DNA of 64,000 nt from Cardinalis cardinalis. Its lineage: Eukaryota > Chordata > Aves > Passeriformes > Cardinalidae. A program made the position numbers and the translations under genes. Below the pieces are notes generated by a model. It made no database searches. It worked only from the letters and a program-made list of their open reading frames with translations, and had not been told where the DNA came from. The stretch is taken from positions 1,697,142-1,761,141 of the forward strand of contig JACDOX010000018.1 in NCBI GenBank assembly GCA_014549065.1, in the 5' to 3' direction. Shown here in pieces: positions 23,581-35,600 of the stretch. How positions within the stretch are numbered: position 1 is the stretch's first letter; every line of letters starts with the position of its first letter.

Positions 23581-24511
23581 GCCTTAGATGCAGTCAACAA
23601 TTCCCAAAAAACTCATCCCTTCCCTTTAACTGCCAGCCAAACTTCTGTTAACACAGCCCAAAATGGGAACTTTTCCAGATAAANCCCCACAAAATGACAA
23701 AACACAGGTGTCTTGGGGTCTGTTTTTAAAGACAAAGGTGTCTCCAACTCTGGTTCACATGCAGCTGTGCNAGCATTACTGGAACAGTGCTATACCATAG
23801 TAGCCAAAGAGAAGGAGGGATAACAAAGGGCTTGAGGAAATCAATGCTATGTTCAGGAGTTGCAGCCTCATTTGTATCCCCAGACCCTCAATTTTACTAT
23901 GCTCTTTTCTTTCTAAGGAAGTAACTGCTTAGTACTTAAAGTTTTGTGTCCATAAATGTCTCCACGTACCAAAACACTCCATACAGTGCAAGCANAATCA
24001 GCTGCACTACATTTTCAAATGTATGATTTTAGAAAAAAAGGGCAGATGTTCAGAATATTTCTCAAAAGTGCCTCATTTGTGNTTTTTGATAGCCAGTAAG
24101 GCAAGGCTGAAAAAAATACATCATCTGATCAAATAATATCTGTATGTAGCTGCAGTACTTGTTCCTCTTCTTTCAAAGTGCTTTGGATTCATGAATTATG
24201 ACACTTGAGCACTTAGTTACTCAAAATAAATCATTAAAATGTCCNTGATGATTTTAGTATAGTGTTATTCAGGACGCCTATTCTGAAATAATGGAGAAAT
24301 ATATTATCTAGTCAAAAGGACAAGCTTATCATTTATGACCCTGTTAAAGAAGATGTTATAAAATTCACTGTTGCATTTGAAAATTGTCAATATTGAGATG
24401 GTGGATTTTCTTTGATTACAGCTGGAAGCAGGCAGTGCTAGCCTATAGCCCAAGGAAGCCTAGTATGGGCTTCAATAAAAAAGGACAACAAAAAGAATTA
24501 CTGATTGCAAA

Positions 24512-24517
24512 TTTATT
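24512..24517 (-). terminator. NMS: Poly(A) signal of NMS
   Basis: TTTATT on the plus strand reads AATAAA on the minus strand, about 115 bases beyond the proposed NMS stop codon. Confidence 0.45.
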
Positions 24518-24632
24518 ACATGGAACAGCAAATTCCAGACAACTGAGTCACNTAATAGACAACCAGTGCAATGGGAAGTCTCTTTCCTTTAGGTAAACCA
24601 AGTCATCGAGCTGGTAAATGAATCCATGAACT

Positions 24633-24649
24633 TCACATTCCACGATACT
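24633..24649 (-). CDS. NMS: NMS exon 8, last five codons and stop
   Basis: The acceptor tttgtttcag is followed by codons completing Glu, then Tyr-Arg-Gly-Met and TGA. The human tail (DEAQIQW) differs, so support is the acceptor, the phase, and a minus-strand AATAAA about 120 bases downstream. Confidence 0.55.
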
Positions 24650-27600
24650 CTGAAACAAATTAACACAGTATTATATTTTATGTTGAGATGTTGATCTGGA
24701 TATGACTTACTACTCAGTTCTGTACATCTAGTTCTTTTCAAAGTTAGAAATTAAATAGCTTCAGATTCTAAAATGAGAAGATTTTGATATTTGAAGGCCT
24801 AGAAAAGCACCCATATCTGTTATTTGTATTCAAACATGAACCCTTTCTTCTCACACAGTTCTCTTTGTTCCATGTTTTAACCATGCTGACCTTATTTTAG
24901 AGTATGGAAGCATGACAAAGAAAGCCATCCCTCTGTCAAGGGTGTGCACTCTAAGTCTCTGAGCATGAAAAAGCCCTACATTTCTGTCAAGACAGCTCTT
25001 AGTGGCCATGTGAAATATTTGTTTCTAGGTTTGTACTAGGTTTGTAATGCTTCTCAGTACCTTCTTTTCTCATAAGGGTCATCATTGGTGAAATGGCAGA
25101 AGAAATTCTTGACACTTTTGGTTGCCTACTTACCACTGCCTTCAATAGTTCTTCCATTTCGAGGCTGTAAAACAGAATAATTAGATGATTGTAAAGAAGC
25201 AATGGATTACAGACCTATAAGCACATCCACCAAAATACACGCACAAAATCACCCCCCATCATGCAGACAGGGTCCTGTATAAAACTGCAGTGAGATTTTC
25301 TTTAAAACAACATGTCAAATANCAGGGGGATCCATGCAGGGTGGGTTTTGCTTTTTAATATGAGAAATTTTCATTCAGCNTCTGCCCAAAAAGCTAAACA
25401 TTCTNACCTTAATTNTTCTCATTNAGGGCTTGGGTTTAAATTCATAGGGGNAGTAAAGGCATATGCCTAAGAAGGAGCATGTAAATACCAGCACTGAAAG
25501 AACCTAGAACACACTTGAAACAACAAATAACTTGAAATGAAGCATAAATGACAGCTGAATTGGTACTCTGGTTACCTGATGTGACCTACTTTACAGTATT
25601 TTTAATTTTTTTAAAACNTGTTGAAGATATTTCTAAAAATTAGTTTGGTGTTAATCAGGGTGTATCCAAACCAGCACATTGGGCATTAGACCATGTCATA
25701 GCTCAGCAAGCCAATGGGTGAAAAATGTGAGAGAAATTATGATAATTTTGCTTTGGCTTTTCACCGTTATGCAGTGTGACTTTGCTTCCTGGGCAGACCT
25801 TTCAGACCAGGTGGGCACTCAGCTCAGGCATATGTTTGATCTAATTTTTTTAGCATCAGTGCACCTTGACAGTCTCAGAGATACAAGCCACATGGATGAT
25901 TTGGCTNAAGATAAAACATTTGCAGAGGCAGATCTTCAAACAAAAAGAAGTGTTTAATCTACCAGTACTCCAGATCTCATTATCTTGTCATTTTTTAGTC
26001 AAACCAGAACTTTTTGAGCAAATGGCTCCCTAAGCTTTCAAGCATAGGGATATTTGGCCTCTATTCAAAACAACTGCAGCTAGAATTTGTGAAAGAGCTG
26101 TTCACCTGTGAACATATAATAATGTCTGAGATTTACAATCTTTAAAACAAAGAGATTCAGATACCCTGAAAAGGAAGAAAGGCCGCCCCAGAGTTCCATG
26201 ACTGTCCTATAAAATCAAACACAAACAATAACAAAATACTTTAAACTCAATTCCATAGATCTGTTGCCAAATTTTACTATTCTATCAGAATATTGGTAAT
26301 TTGGGGCCTTTTCCAGCAGCATGCAAACAAGATGTTGATAGTCCCCAATGCCCATTAATCTGGAATGCTGATTAAAAATTAATGCCTGAAAGACATGGTG
26401 TCTAATGTAAATAAACTAGATTAACATAATTAAAGATTCACAGGGTTTAGAAGAAATATAAAAGAAAGCTTTACANGTAGGGTGTGAGCAGAGTCAGCAC
26501 AGATCACTTCCCAACCACTGGAAAAACACAGGCTGACTTTGAAAGAAACAAGGAAAGGGACATACTTCCCTATCCACTGCTACTGCCACTGCTTGTCTTC
26601 ATATTTACATACCTTCTTTGCAAACTTTGCAGAAGCAATCTGTGATTCCTGCAAGTGGACACTGTAGGTTAATCAAGGTGCTGGCANGTTTTGGTTTGTT
26701 ACAGTGACCCTCTGTTACTGATGAGCTTGGAACACTCCATGTGAGAAGAGAGATAACCTTACACTTATCACAGACAGATGTAAGAACAGCAGCAAATGGA
26801 TCTTTTAAAAGACTGATGTGAAGCCTTGCCTGAAAGTTACTCAGTTCATTTCCATCATTCAACAGGCTTCCCCTGCTGTACAGCAAAGTGCAGCCATGCT
26901 CTGGGGGGTGAGGCCGAGCTCAGCCTGGAGCTCCACTCCTCAGGCTTGAATTGTACTGATAGCTCCTATCTTGTTAAAATGGGGCTGCTCTTCACCTTTC
27001 ANATTGCCCTTGGTTTTAACCCAGGAAAGATTGCTGGGTTTAAGCCTACCCCTGCACTCTTTATTCTTCAGAAAATTGCTCATTTTTCTATTCAGTCTTA
27101 CTTCAAGGAATAGAAACTTTCCCCATGACTTTATGTGAGCAGACTAAGTTCAGCATATGATTCAGGCCTGAAGCTGCAGCCTGGTTTGAGAGCCCTCCTG
27201 CCCATGACACAGCAGCCAGGCTGTAAGCTCCCAGCTAGCCAGGAATGGGATGGCTGTGTGCCATCAGTCACCCATCATGAGTGGGTTCAGTTGCCTGGAG
27301 TGGGCTTGAGGAACAAACACATGTCATGGGCGAGAATGTGAAGATGGATGAGAANGCAGGAAAGCATGTGGGTGGGAAACTGCAGAGAAGGAGTTTTAAA
27401 AGACGAAATATGCAAGCAAGAAACAGGGAATCATGGTTCAGGGTATGAGAAGAGAATTTCTTTGGTTCAANCTGCAAAGACAACAACTTAATAGAGCAAT
27501 TGACATCAACTTATAGGGCTATGAAATACTGGGGAAGAAAAAAAATGCTTGCTCAATCAAGGTGCTTTAAAGGATGCAAAGGAGGCTACTACAGAGGGAC

Positions 27601-30600
27601 AATATGAGTGCAACCTTGGTTCTGATTTGATTATTACACACCAAGCAAAGATAGAGACTGCCTCATGACTCAGCCTGCAGTTTCAACTATCCTAATTTAT
27701 AACAGGTAAGAGATTACTATATGGAAGAAATACGGTAAAAACTGACCTTCTAAATATTTTTGGGCTGGAAATCTCAAATACACAGTGAAGTGATTGGACA
27801 TTGATGTTAAATATTCTTCATTCTCACAAAACATTTTAAATTCCCCAGGTGGGGTTCAAGTCCCATTCAAAACCAAATTANCATGGACTTTGCCTTTCAC
27901 AGTGCTGAGGCCTCATTCCTTCTCNTAAGACACCATCTACCTTCTCTATAGGATCTGTAACTCTGACTGAATAACTTTTTTTATTCACAGAAATATAGAA
28001 TAATGTAGAAAGTTAAATTCAGCTGACATTAGTAGGATTTCATGGCTGTTTCATTGGGTTCACTACATACAGACTCATGTTTGTAGTGTCTTCTGAAGAT
28101 TCCTTGTGGGCAAAGAAAGTAGGACTTAATGTAATACGAGATTTGATCAGATGGATAATACTTCACATAGTTCTTTATCCATATTTCACATATTTATTTT
28201 ATCTGCTGCTTTACTCAGACCACACCTAGAAATCATATTGCAGATGTGTAGCTCATATTTTTTGAAAGGATATTGTATGAGATTCAACTTCCAATCTTGA
28301 GAACACATGATTTTTTGCAAAGTTAGTAATTGAAATAGTAACTAGGAATAAGATTTTGTTTGAAGTTACCAGATGATTCTGGAGATTCCCTCATTGGCTA
28401 AGCTGTGGAAGCATAAGAGTCAATAGTGAACTCAGAAACATTTATTAGACTTTATGACTAAAATGCTATCATTTTTTATACAATCAGCTTCAGTATTGTA
28501 GACTTTAGTGACTGCTTCGGGAAAGCATGCTTGGAATTATAAAAAGCTAAAGACACTGGCAAGAAGAGAAGCTGAAACACATTTCAAAATACTTTCTATT
28601 GTTGTTTTGAAGGATCTACTCCTGTTTTGAAACAGCAGAGGACTCAGCCTCCACAAGTAAATTGGCCTTTTTAGCATCTACCTGGGGGCTGAGTGAATTT
28701 TATGGGAAAGATTCTTAATGAAATGGTGCTAATAAAAAAGTGATATAAAGCAGAACTGACATTGAGGTGGGTCCTTATATGACTGCATCAACAAAAAAGA
28801 GCTATTCTCAATAACTCCTCAACTTAATCTCCTTACTCTGAATCAGAAANATAAAAAAATCCAAACGCAAATAGAGTATTAAAATCTGTAAAGCAACTCA
28901 TACACCTCCNTGTCTAAGGTTTGCTATTGATCCAATGTTATGTGTATTTTTAGTGTATTTAACCCTGTGTTATTCAAAACTGAGGGTCAGGTTAAAATAC
29001 TGACTGACTGTAAGTGAATGTTTTGGTTCTTCAGCTCTGAATTGGTGAAAAAACAGCAGTTTCATATAAATAATTTAAAGTAACTAAGAATTACATGTAA
29101 ACTACTAACAAAAAGAAAATCTTTTATGTACCCTCTTACATCTCTTAAACCATTGCAGTATTAGATTATACATTATTGTTTGGAGAGAAATGTCAGAAAG
29201 TTGGTTGTGGAGCGGTTGCTTTCTAAGTTTAAGAAGGAGGTGCTTGAACAAAACCAGCAATTACACCTTACCTCATTTTTTTGCATGCTGTTGAATATGG
29301 AATAACAGAGATCCAAAACAGTGCTGGAGATCTGAAAAAAAACCCCAACAATNCTTTAATACATTTACTGGGAGAACATGGTGTACATGTTTTGATTAAA
29401 AACAGGCTTGATTCTGATCCCAGATCAATTTAGATTGAGCATAGNTCACCAAAAACACTCAGACCATGGGAAAACTTACTGATGCTATTATGAGATGAAA
29501 AATTACTCTTTTATATGAGGAGAATACACACAATACAACTGTTGTCAATACAGTCTGGTGCTATAAAGAGATCAAAATCAGGCTCTTATATTTAAAATGC
29601 ATTTTCTATGCTAATAGTTCTAGAGGTAGCTTTGGTTTTTGGCATGTTTAATCTATGCTCATTTTTAACTACAAGCCTTTTGGTCAATCAGTACGATAGT
29701 CTTTAATCATATACTGAAATACACTGTCCCATACTCATCACTGGACAGGGATTTGCTTATGCGAGCAATCACATTAGACGAGAACTACAGCTTCAAAGGA
29801 AGCAAGATGTAAGACACCTGAAAAACAGACTCTGGGAACTGTTTTCTACAACTTTTGGTTCACAAAATGGTAACATTTCAGAAAGCAAAAATTGAGCACA
29901 AAATTTTCAAAATTTCCAAATACTTCCCAATCCTGCAAATATTTTTTTCCCTGCTTTGAAAATGACCCTTGGGCTCATTAAATGCAGGGCAGCTGATCTT
30001 CCACTTTAAAGTGTTTGTAAGCCTTGGGCCAGCAGAAATTATCTGCGAAAACTTCCCCTTGCTTCCCTCTCCTCTGAGCACCCCAGAAAAAACCCATCCA
30101 CCCACCAAGCACTGAGCCAGGACCAAACAGGACCTTTAAATCCTGCAGAACTGCCTGGCACTTCTTGCTTCAGTGTTAGCTGCTATTGGCATAATATTGG
30201 CATGGCAAGAATGGGGAAAAAAGTGCTTTTCTTTAGGTCTGCATTAGCTTCACAAGGAGGAGAGCACACACACCAACAAACTTGCCCGGCTCTCCCGAGC
30301 TGCTGGCTCTCTGGCAGAGGCTCTGCCACCTGCNGGCATCGATGCTCCAGGTTATACAGGACAATTAGTATGTCTGGAAGAGAGAGTCTCAAGCAGATCA
30401 AACACATTACGGGAGTCANGTTACCTGGGGTTGATCGGACATTTCCATCCACTGACTGAAACACAGCGCCAGTTGCTTTAAAAAGTAAAGAACAGACATT
30501 AACAGTGTGTCCATCATACCTTCGGACCTGTGTTTTCGCTCGGGAAGTCGGGGCTGGCTTGTTGTTAGCCTGTCTTTTGCCTACCCAGGTGCCCTATTCT

Positions 30601-31083
30601 GCACTCCACACCCCTGCNCATACCTGTTCCACCTGCCGCTGCGGGCGGCAAAGGGCGCCAGCCTCCCTCCTCTCTTTACCAACCCCCAGGGTATTTCATG
30701 AGGTATTTAATAAGGTATTGCCAGTCCGTTGCCGATTTCCTGCCTCATTTCCCTGCCACAGAGCCTCGTTTCCCACCTTCCCCGTCTCTTCCCTACCTCT
30801 GCCCGTCCCATCGCCGTCGGACGCCAGTGCCAGACGTACCTGGTTCGGGGGCAGCTCCACACCGTCCCGGTGGCGAGAGAAGGGCTGCGGGAACCCTGCG
30901 GGAGGGACAAGGCTGCGTTGGCACCCCGCGGAGCCCAGCCAGGACGTGGCTCCTCTAGAGGAGCGGATCCTTTCCAGGTTCCCCCGCGTTCCCCCGGTGC
31001 CGGGACGTACCTGAGCCCCGCGGGAGGGCGCAGAGGCAGCAGGCGGCCAGGAGCCAGGGCAGGGCGGGCGGCGGCGGGGGCAT
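24633..31083 (-). CDS. NMS: NMS, neuromedin S precursor, eight small exons
   Basis: Secreted neuropeptide precursor whose mature peptide activates neuromedin U receptors. In mammals it is expressed in the suprachiasmatic nucleus and acts on circadian timing and feeding. Proposed minus-strand exons are 31083-31011, 30475-30411, 29331-29272, 28728-28682, 26661-26613, 26206-26165, 25164-25134 and 24649-24633, joining to 384 nt (127 aa plus stop). Order of parts: hydrophobic signal peptide (about residues 1-24, core LPWLLAACCLCAL), a spacer, a helix with LDLCYSIFNSM resembling the LEELCFMIMGM region of neuromedin U, the segment SVHLQESQIASAKFAKK with a Lys-Lys site at 97-98, then DSHGTLGRPFFLFRPRN (99-115), Gly116 as amide donor and Arg117. 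The FFLFRPRN-GR core and the position between CHST10 and PDCL3 identify NMS rather than NMU. Exons 2 and 4 and the start of exon 5 are least certain. I found no exon for the second FLFHYS-type peptide present in mammals. Confidence 0.85.
25134..25164 (-). CDS. NMS: NMS exon 7, PRN-Gly-Arg amidation site
   Basis: 31 nt encoding PRNGRTIEGS, acceptor tttacag and donor GTAAGT. Pro-Arg-Asn-Gly-Arg gives a C-terminal asparagine amide after cleavage at Arg and conversion of Gly. Confidence 0.88.
26165..26206 (-). CDS. NMS: NMS exon 6, start of mature peptide
   Basis: 42 nt encoding DSHGTLGRPFFLFR in one frame between acceptor tttatag and donor GTATCT. The GRPFFLFR block is the signature of neuromedin S. 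Confidence 0.88.
26613..26661 (-). CDS. NMS: NMS exon 5 with dibasic cleavage site
   Basis: It encodes VHLQESQIASAKFAKK, matching the human segment VHPLMHLAAKLANRR, and ends at a GTATGT donor. A second possible acceptor at 26648 would drop the Val-His-Leu-Gln residues. The terminal Lys-Lys is the predicted cut releasing mature NMS. Confidence 0.65.
28682..28728 (-). CDS. NMS: NMS exon 4 (candidate)
   Basis: 47 nt, acceptor cttttttattag and donor CAG/GTAGAT, encoding HHFIKNLSHKIHSAP. It starts in phase with exon 3 and ends in the phase exon 5 needs, joining as ...SAP-S-VH, comparable with human PPVH. Support is phase and splice signals plus weak similarity only. Confidence 0.45.
29272..29331 (-). 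CDS. NMS: NMS exon 3
   Basis: 60 nt between a strong polypyrimidine/CAG acceptor and a GTAAGG donor. The 20 codons include LDLCYSIFNSMQKNE, which aligns well with the conserved Leu/Cys helix of neuromedin precursors. Confidence 0.75.
30411..30475 (-). CDS. NMS: NMS exon 2 (3' border uncertain)
   Basis: The acceptor ttttaaag starts ATGAVFQSVDGNVRSTPG in phase with exon 1. The best-looking donor, CAG/GTAAC at 30425, breaks the frame into exon 3. The weaker CCC/GTAATG at 30411 restores it (65 nt). Another tiny exon between 29.3 and 30.4 kb is the alternative. Confidence 0.5.
31011..31083 (-). CDS. NMS: NMS exon 1, signal peptide
   Basis: 73 nt from ATG to a perfect CAG/GTACGT donor. It encodes MPPPPPALPWLLAACCLCAL and then PRGS, a typical signal peptide with a proline-rich start. 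One base is carried into exon 2. Confidence 0.82.
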
Positions 31084-31123
31084 GGCCGGGAGGGGTTGGA
31101 TGGACGGGCGAGCGGACCGGCGC

Positions 31124-31168
31124 CTTTATGGGGCCTCGCCTTGCCCCATACGGAGCCGCCGAGCCAAT
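31124..31168 (-). promoter_or_regulatory. NMS: NMS core promoter: TATA-like and CCAAT boxes
   Basis: On the minus strand a CATAAAG TATA-like box lies at 31130-31124, about 41-47 bases before the ATG, and an inverted CCAAT box lies at 31168-31164. This spacing predicts a start near 31100 and a very short 5' leader. Confidence 0.45.
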
Positions 31169-31506
31169 GGGCGCCGGGGCGGTCCCAAGCACCGCTGCCA
31201 CTGTCGCTGCCGGTGTCGCTCCTGGTGTCGCTGCCGGACCAGCACTGCCGCCCCCGCCGGCCCGCGGCTCGCCCGCCGTGACGAGAAACCCCCACCCCAG
31301 CATAAGGGACGCCGCTCTCCACCCCCTAGAACCCTCCGTCAAAACTGCTTCTCTAGAAGAAGTGACCGAGAGGAAAGAGTGAGGGATAAGAAGAAGATGC
31401 TGTGCCTGGTCAAGTGACAGAGCACCAGAAAATTCAGTTTTGTAGTAGGGCTTGCTGAGTGTTTGGAAATTATTTCTCTTCATGGCAGCTTGGGAAATAA
31501 AGTTTG

Positions 31507-31522
31507 CCTTCTAATTAGAAGG
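31507..31522. repeat. Perfect 16-base palindrome with TAATTA core
   Basis: CCTTCTAATTAGAAGG reads the same on both strands and contains a homeodomain-type TAATTA, about 420 bases upstream of the NMS ATG. CTAATTAGA recurs at about 31752. Confidence 0.75.
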
Positions 31523-31860
31523 GTTGTGAACTTTCATATTGAACAAGTTCCATTTTACTACATTTACCTTCACATGACATAAAGAAAGCCATCCACCTTT
31601 TAATTCATTTCATAGTGGGTATGACTGTAAAAAAGATACAGATCTGCTATCAACAGAAAGTTATTCTCTGTTCTTCCTGATTTAATCATTGGGTTTGATT
31701 ATGGAAAACTCTTCTTGGTTTTCTCTGTGCAAGTTCTAAGAGCAATGCTTTCTAATTAGATCACAGACTTAGAAAGGCAGGGTCCTCCCAAACTCTTTTA
31801 TTTAATACACTTTGGGCCTGCTGAAGCAAATATATATTCAGTTGTCTGATTTCTAACACA

Positions 31861-31915
31861 GCAGGGTTGGAACTACATAATCCCTTCCAACCCTAACTAT
31901 TCTATGATTCTATGT
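31861..31915 (+). mobile_element. CR1 3' terminal fragment
   Basis: GCAGGGTTGGAACTACATAA, TCCCTTCCAACCC and then TTCTATGATTCTATG form a forward CR1 3' end of about 55 bases, 0.8 kb upstream of NMS exon 1. Confidence 0.75.
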
Positions 31916-32622
31916 GTTAGACCTGCTTGGGAAGCAATGGCCCCAGTGTGGGATATGAGACACAAAAAGCTGCAGAAGGTATTATTGTCACAGCATCCCA
32001 CCTCATCTCATAATGTCCCTCAATGGCTGTGCTGCACGCTAAAAGGATGATGGCAGGACTGGTCCTGGTGGGAGCATCTCAGAACAGTCAGGGAGGAGAC
32101 ACACCTGCTTTCTCACAAAGGAAAGGGGAGCCAGACTTGGTCGACTTTTGCCAGCTACACAGCTGTGTGTCCTGAACAACTAAAGAGGCACAGGAGCAGC
32201 TGAGTGACCCCATTAGTTCACCTTTTTTCCTTTGCCTGGGAAAGATGGCTGTCTTTGCCTCATCACAGCCTTTTGGGGGCAATAATCTGAGTGGGGAGAT
32301 GTCAGGAGAGGTCAGACGTTGCTGGAGCACACACTCAGTTGCCAGATTCTCACTGTCTTAATTGGAATGGGAGATTCAAGACAGGATAGAATTCAAAGAG
32401 ATTAGTCCCTCTGACTGCATAATTTTTATCCTCTGTGGGAGCTAAAGCAGATTGTAGCAAGTTTTGTGATGATGGTTTCTCACAGCAANTCTGCCCAGGA
32501 TTTCATTAACAAGAAGATGCAGCGTTCCAGGAAGCCCATAGCTCCTTTTTGCAGAGACCCTGTGTTCTACCCAAGCCCATGAAATCCTGGAGTGAAAGCA
32601 TTCTCTGAATTTGTTAAATTTG

Positions 32623-32663
32623 CTCCTTTTATCTAACGAATTTTATTTGTTAAATAAAAGGAG
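32623..32663. repeat. Hairpin-forming inverted repeat
   Basis: 18-base arms at 32623-32640 and 32646-32663 (CTCCTTTTAT.../...ATAAAAGGAG) pair with two mismatches around a five-base loop. Confidence 0.75.
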
Positions 32664-35600
32664 GATGGTGTTTTATTTTTGGTGGCAGCGAGAAGCAGGT
32701 TTGTGTTTGGTGTAATTTATTTAAGCCAATGTAATCACAGAAATGTGAGAGCAGAGCCCCACTAAGTGTGAGCTGGGCTCATCAGAGGTATACAGTAAAA
32801 TGAGAGAAGGTAAAGATACTCTGAAAGACTGCATATTTTCATATTAACTATCTTCTTCTTGTCTTTCAACACTTTACCAAACTGAAAATTATTGTGAACC
32901 AGCAGTGTTTCTCTTGCCCTGCTTATCACAGATCTTGCATCCAAATCACTCCCATGCTGCAGAAATACAGGATCTTAAAGAGCCATTATAGATTCACTAT
33001 TTGTTGTTATTTTTTAATATTTACATATGAGATACCAATCCTTTTAAATCCTAATAATTTGCTATCTTTTTACAAGAGAATAATATTAAAGTATGACCAG
33101 ATTNCTAGTGATAGTTCACTGTAATGGGATGTGCTTCTCTGGCTTTCCCTATTTGGTGATAAAAGCACAGACTTCTGCTTTCTGACAGTTATATGGTAGC
33201 CTCTTTCCACTTTTTTGAACACATTTGGGTTTAGGAGTGGGATTTTTTTTGTAATAGCATNTGATCATGGTGGGTGGGTAAAATCTACTTCTACCTTACA
33301 TAAAATACTGGATGCTACCTGGGCCTTTCCTTCCTCNTTCTCATGCACAATAAACCATCTGCTGCTTTATTTCACCATTTACCAGGGAGTAGCCTAAGTG
33401 TACTCTGTGCCTTCCTTCAGCAAATTTTGCCTACAGTGAAGCCCATGGAGCTATTCATTTGCATCAAGTGAGGCTTAATACTGGAAGATGAGAAAAAATT
33501 AACTCATTCAAGCTCCACTAAAAAAAAATCACAACTTATCTCCTAACTGAAAATTGTATTTCATCACAGCTATGCAGTATGAGAAAAGAATGGGGAAAGT
33601 GTTGAAAACTAAAATTTCANATATATGAGGGTGTTATATTGTGAACGCATTCAGCTTCCTTAAATCATAACTTTCTTTGCTGCTGGATGTTTCATTTCAA
33701 AAGTGCGAGCCAATTGATGTATTAACACCAAGCCATATTAATAAGCCATACTTTCACTGCATAAATAAAATTCCTCTTTTAATGTCTTGGGCTCTGCACA
33801 AAGAGAGAAAAATAGGGTGGCTTTCAGTGTCCTCAGTGATTCACNAGGGAGTTGAAATGAAGCTTTAGCAGGGGGTTGATGAGAAACAAGAAGATTTTTT
33901 ATTGTGAGTAAGGAGTCTTGGCCTATATTTAGCAACAGCAATATGATGACATAATTTTAGAATAAAACATGCTGTGGTTGATAAATGAATAAGAAGAAAA
34001 TTTGGCATCAATGGGCAAAAAAGGGTGAANGGCTGGTTTCCTTTTTGTAAATGATTTCTGCAATGAAATCAGTAGTTATTGCAGACAGCAAGGACAGAGT
34101 GCACAATGTCACGATTGAGCAGCTCTTGAGTGCATCCCAGCTCATCCAAGCTGCTTCTGCTGGCTCACGCCTCTCCCCCTCCACAGCTCAGCAGTACTTT
34201 GTACAAAGCCTTATCCTGCTCTCAGGGCTTTCAATACCTCACCCACGACCTGTTTGGAAAGATGAGGAAAGCTGCAGAAAAGCGAGGGTATTATTAGGCA
34301 AAGCTGCCACAGAGCCAGCAGACAGCTGCCATCACTCATCTTCTATTNCATATGACAGTGCCTACTTATGTTGAATACAAGGCTATGTTTGATGTGGTTT
34401 TGGTTAATGCTCACTTACCTTTCCAGCACAGACAAGTGCTCCAAACTGTGGGAGCTTGTCTCATTCTTGTTTTTACATGGGCAAGGCTCTACTTGGCACC
34501 TGTATGCCCAAACTTTGCTTTCCCAGCACATATCACACTTTTGTAAAACTGACATCTGCTAAAGGCGCTGATTTGGTTGTCAGAGTGTCAACTAAATACA
34601 ATATGATCAAGTAGGTACAATCTTATGCTTTTGTTTGTGNTTGGGTCGTTATAGTTTACAGCCATAAAGCCCCATTCAAAAAGTTGAGNAGGCCAGCAAG
34701 TAAATATTTCAAGNGGATCAGTTAAAAACTGAAACTAGACCAGGAATGTGANTATTTGCATTTTTTGGTATAGTTTATTGGCTAATTTTTGGAGATATGT
34801 GATTTTATGTCTGCTACACTCTGACAGAGAAGTGTAAATTCCTCTGAAATGGAGCAATTTGCACCTACCATGTTGTGCTGTATGGAAACAGTGCTGTAGC
34901 AGTGGGCTGTATTTGGCAACAGTGGGATAAAGGATTATAATTTCTAGACTTTGAGACATTTGAAAAGATCTTTAACCTGGAGCACTGACTTGGCTTAATT
35001 TTATTTGGTGTTGCCCCAGCTGGACAGAGAAGCAGTACATTCTTCTGCTTAGGCAACTGGTGGGATAACTCAATCAATATCTGCAGTTTAGCTTTCACCA
35101 AGGATTTGTCCAGAATGATTCATTCCTGGCATCTTAGGCCTGCCATAAATTTCCAGGTGGTCTCTGAGTCAAATGCTGGAATGGCTGACACATACTTCAC
35201 ACCACCAGCTGAACAAATTTGATTTTAATAGCTGAATTATAATGCTGACACTCATTCATCCATGCCTCCTAAATCTGAATTNTTTAATCTGTAGCTTTAA
35301 TTCTCTTTGGGTATAGCTGTATGTAAATCATAATTTTGTGTTTATAGAGGGATCACNACAGTCTATTGATACCTTACACTGATTAATAGAGTAAAGGATT
35401 TAAATAAACATACATCTCAGATTTCTGGCAAATACCCAAATNCTACATCTTCATTGCTATATAAGAAGAAAGTAGCTGAAAATAAATGTTTTTCTCACCA
35501 AGAACTGACTACAGGGAGAGTCAGTCCCAGACAATTTTTACTACCTGACCATGCTTCCTCAAAGATTATTCACTCTAAACCCACCAGCCAGAGAGAAGAA

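Larger units (their letters stand above)
30560..31320 (-). promoter_or_regulatory. NMS: CpG island around NMS exon 1
   Basis: G+C-rich, CpG-dense sequence covers the first exon and both flanks. Long open frames on both strands here are a by-product of composition. Confidence 0.65.

Noticed and set aside
26400..26540. Possible extra NMS exon after acceptor tttttccag near 26520
   Set aside because: The frames either hit an early stop or give no similarity to the mammalian NMS N-terminal half; exons 5 and 6 already join in phase without it.
30707..31483. Long open frames on both strands around NMS exon 1
   Set aside because: Composition effect of the CpG island. The only supported coding part is the 73-nt signal-peptide exon, in its own frame.
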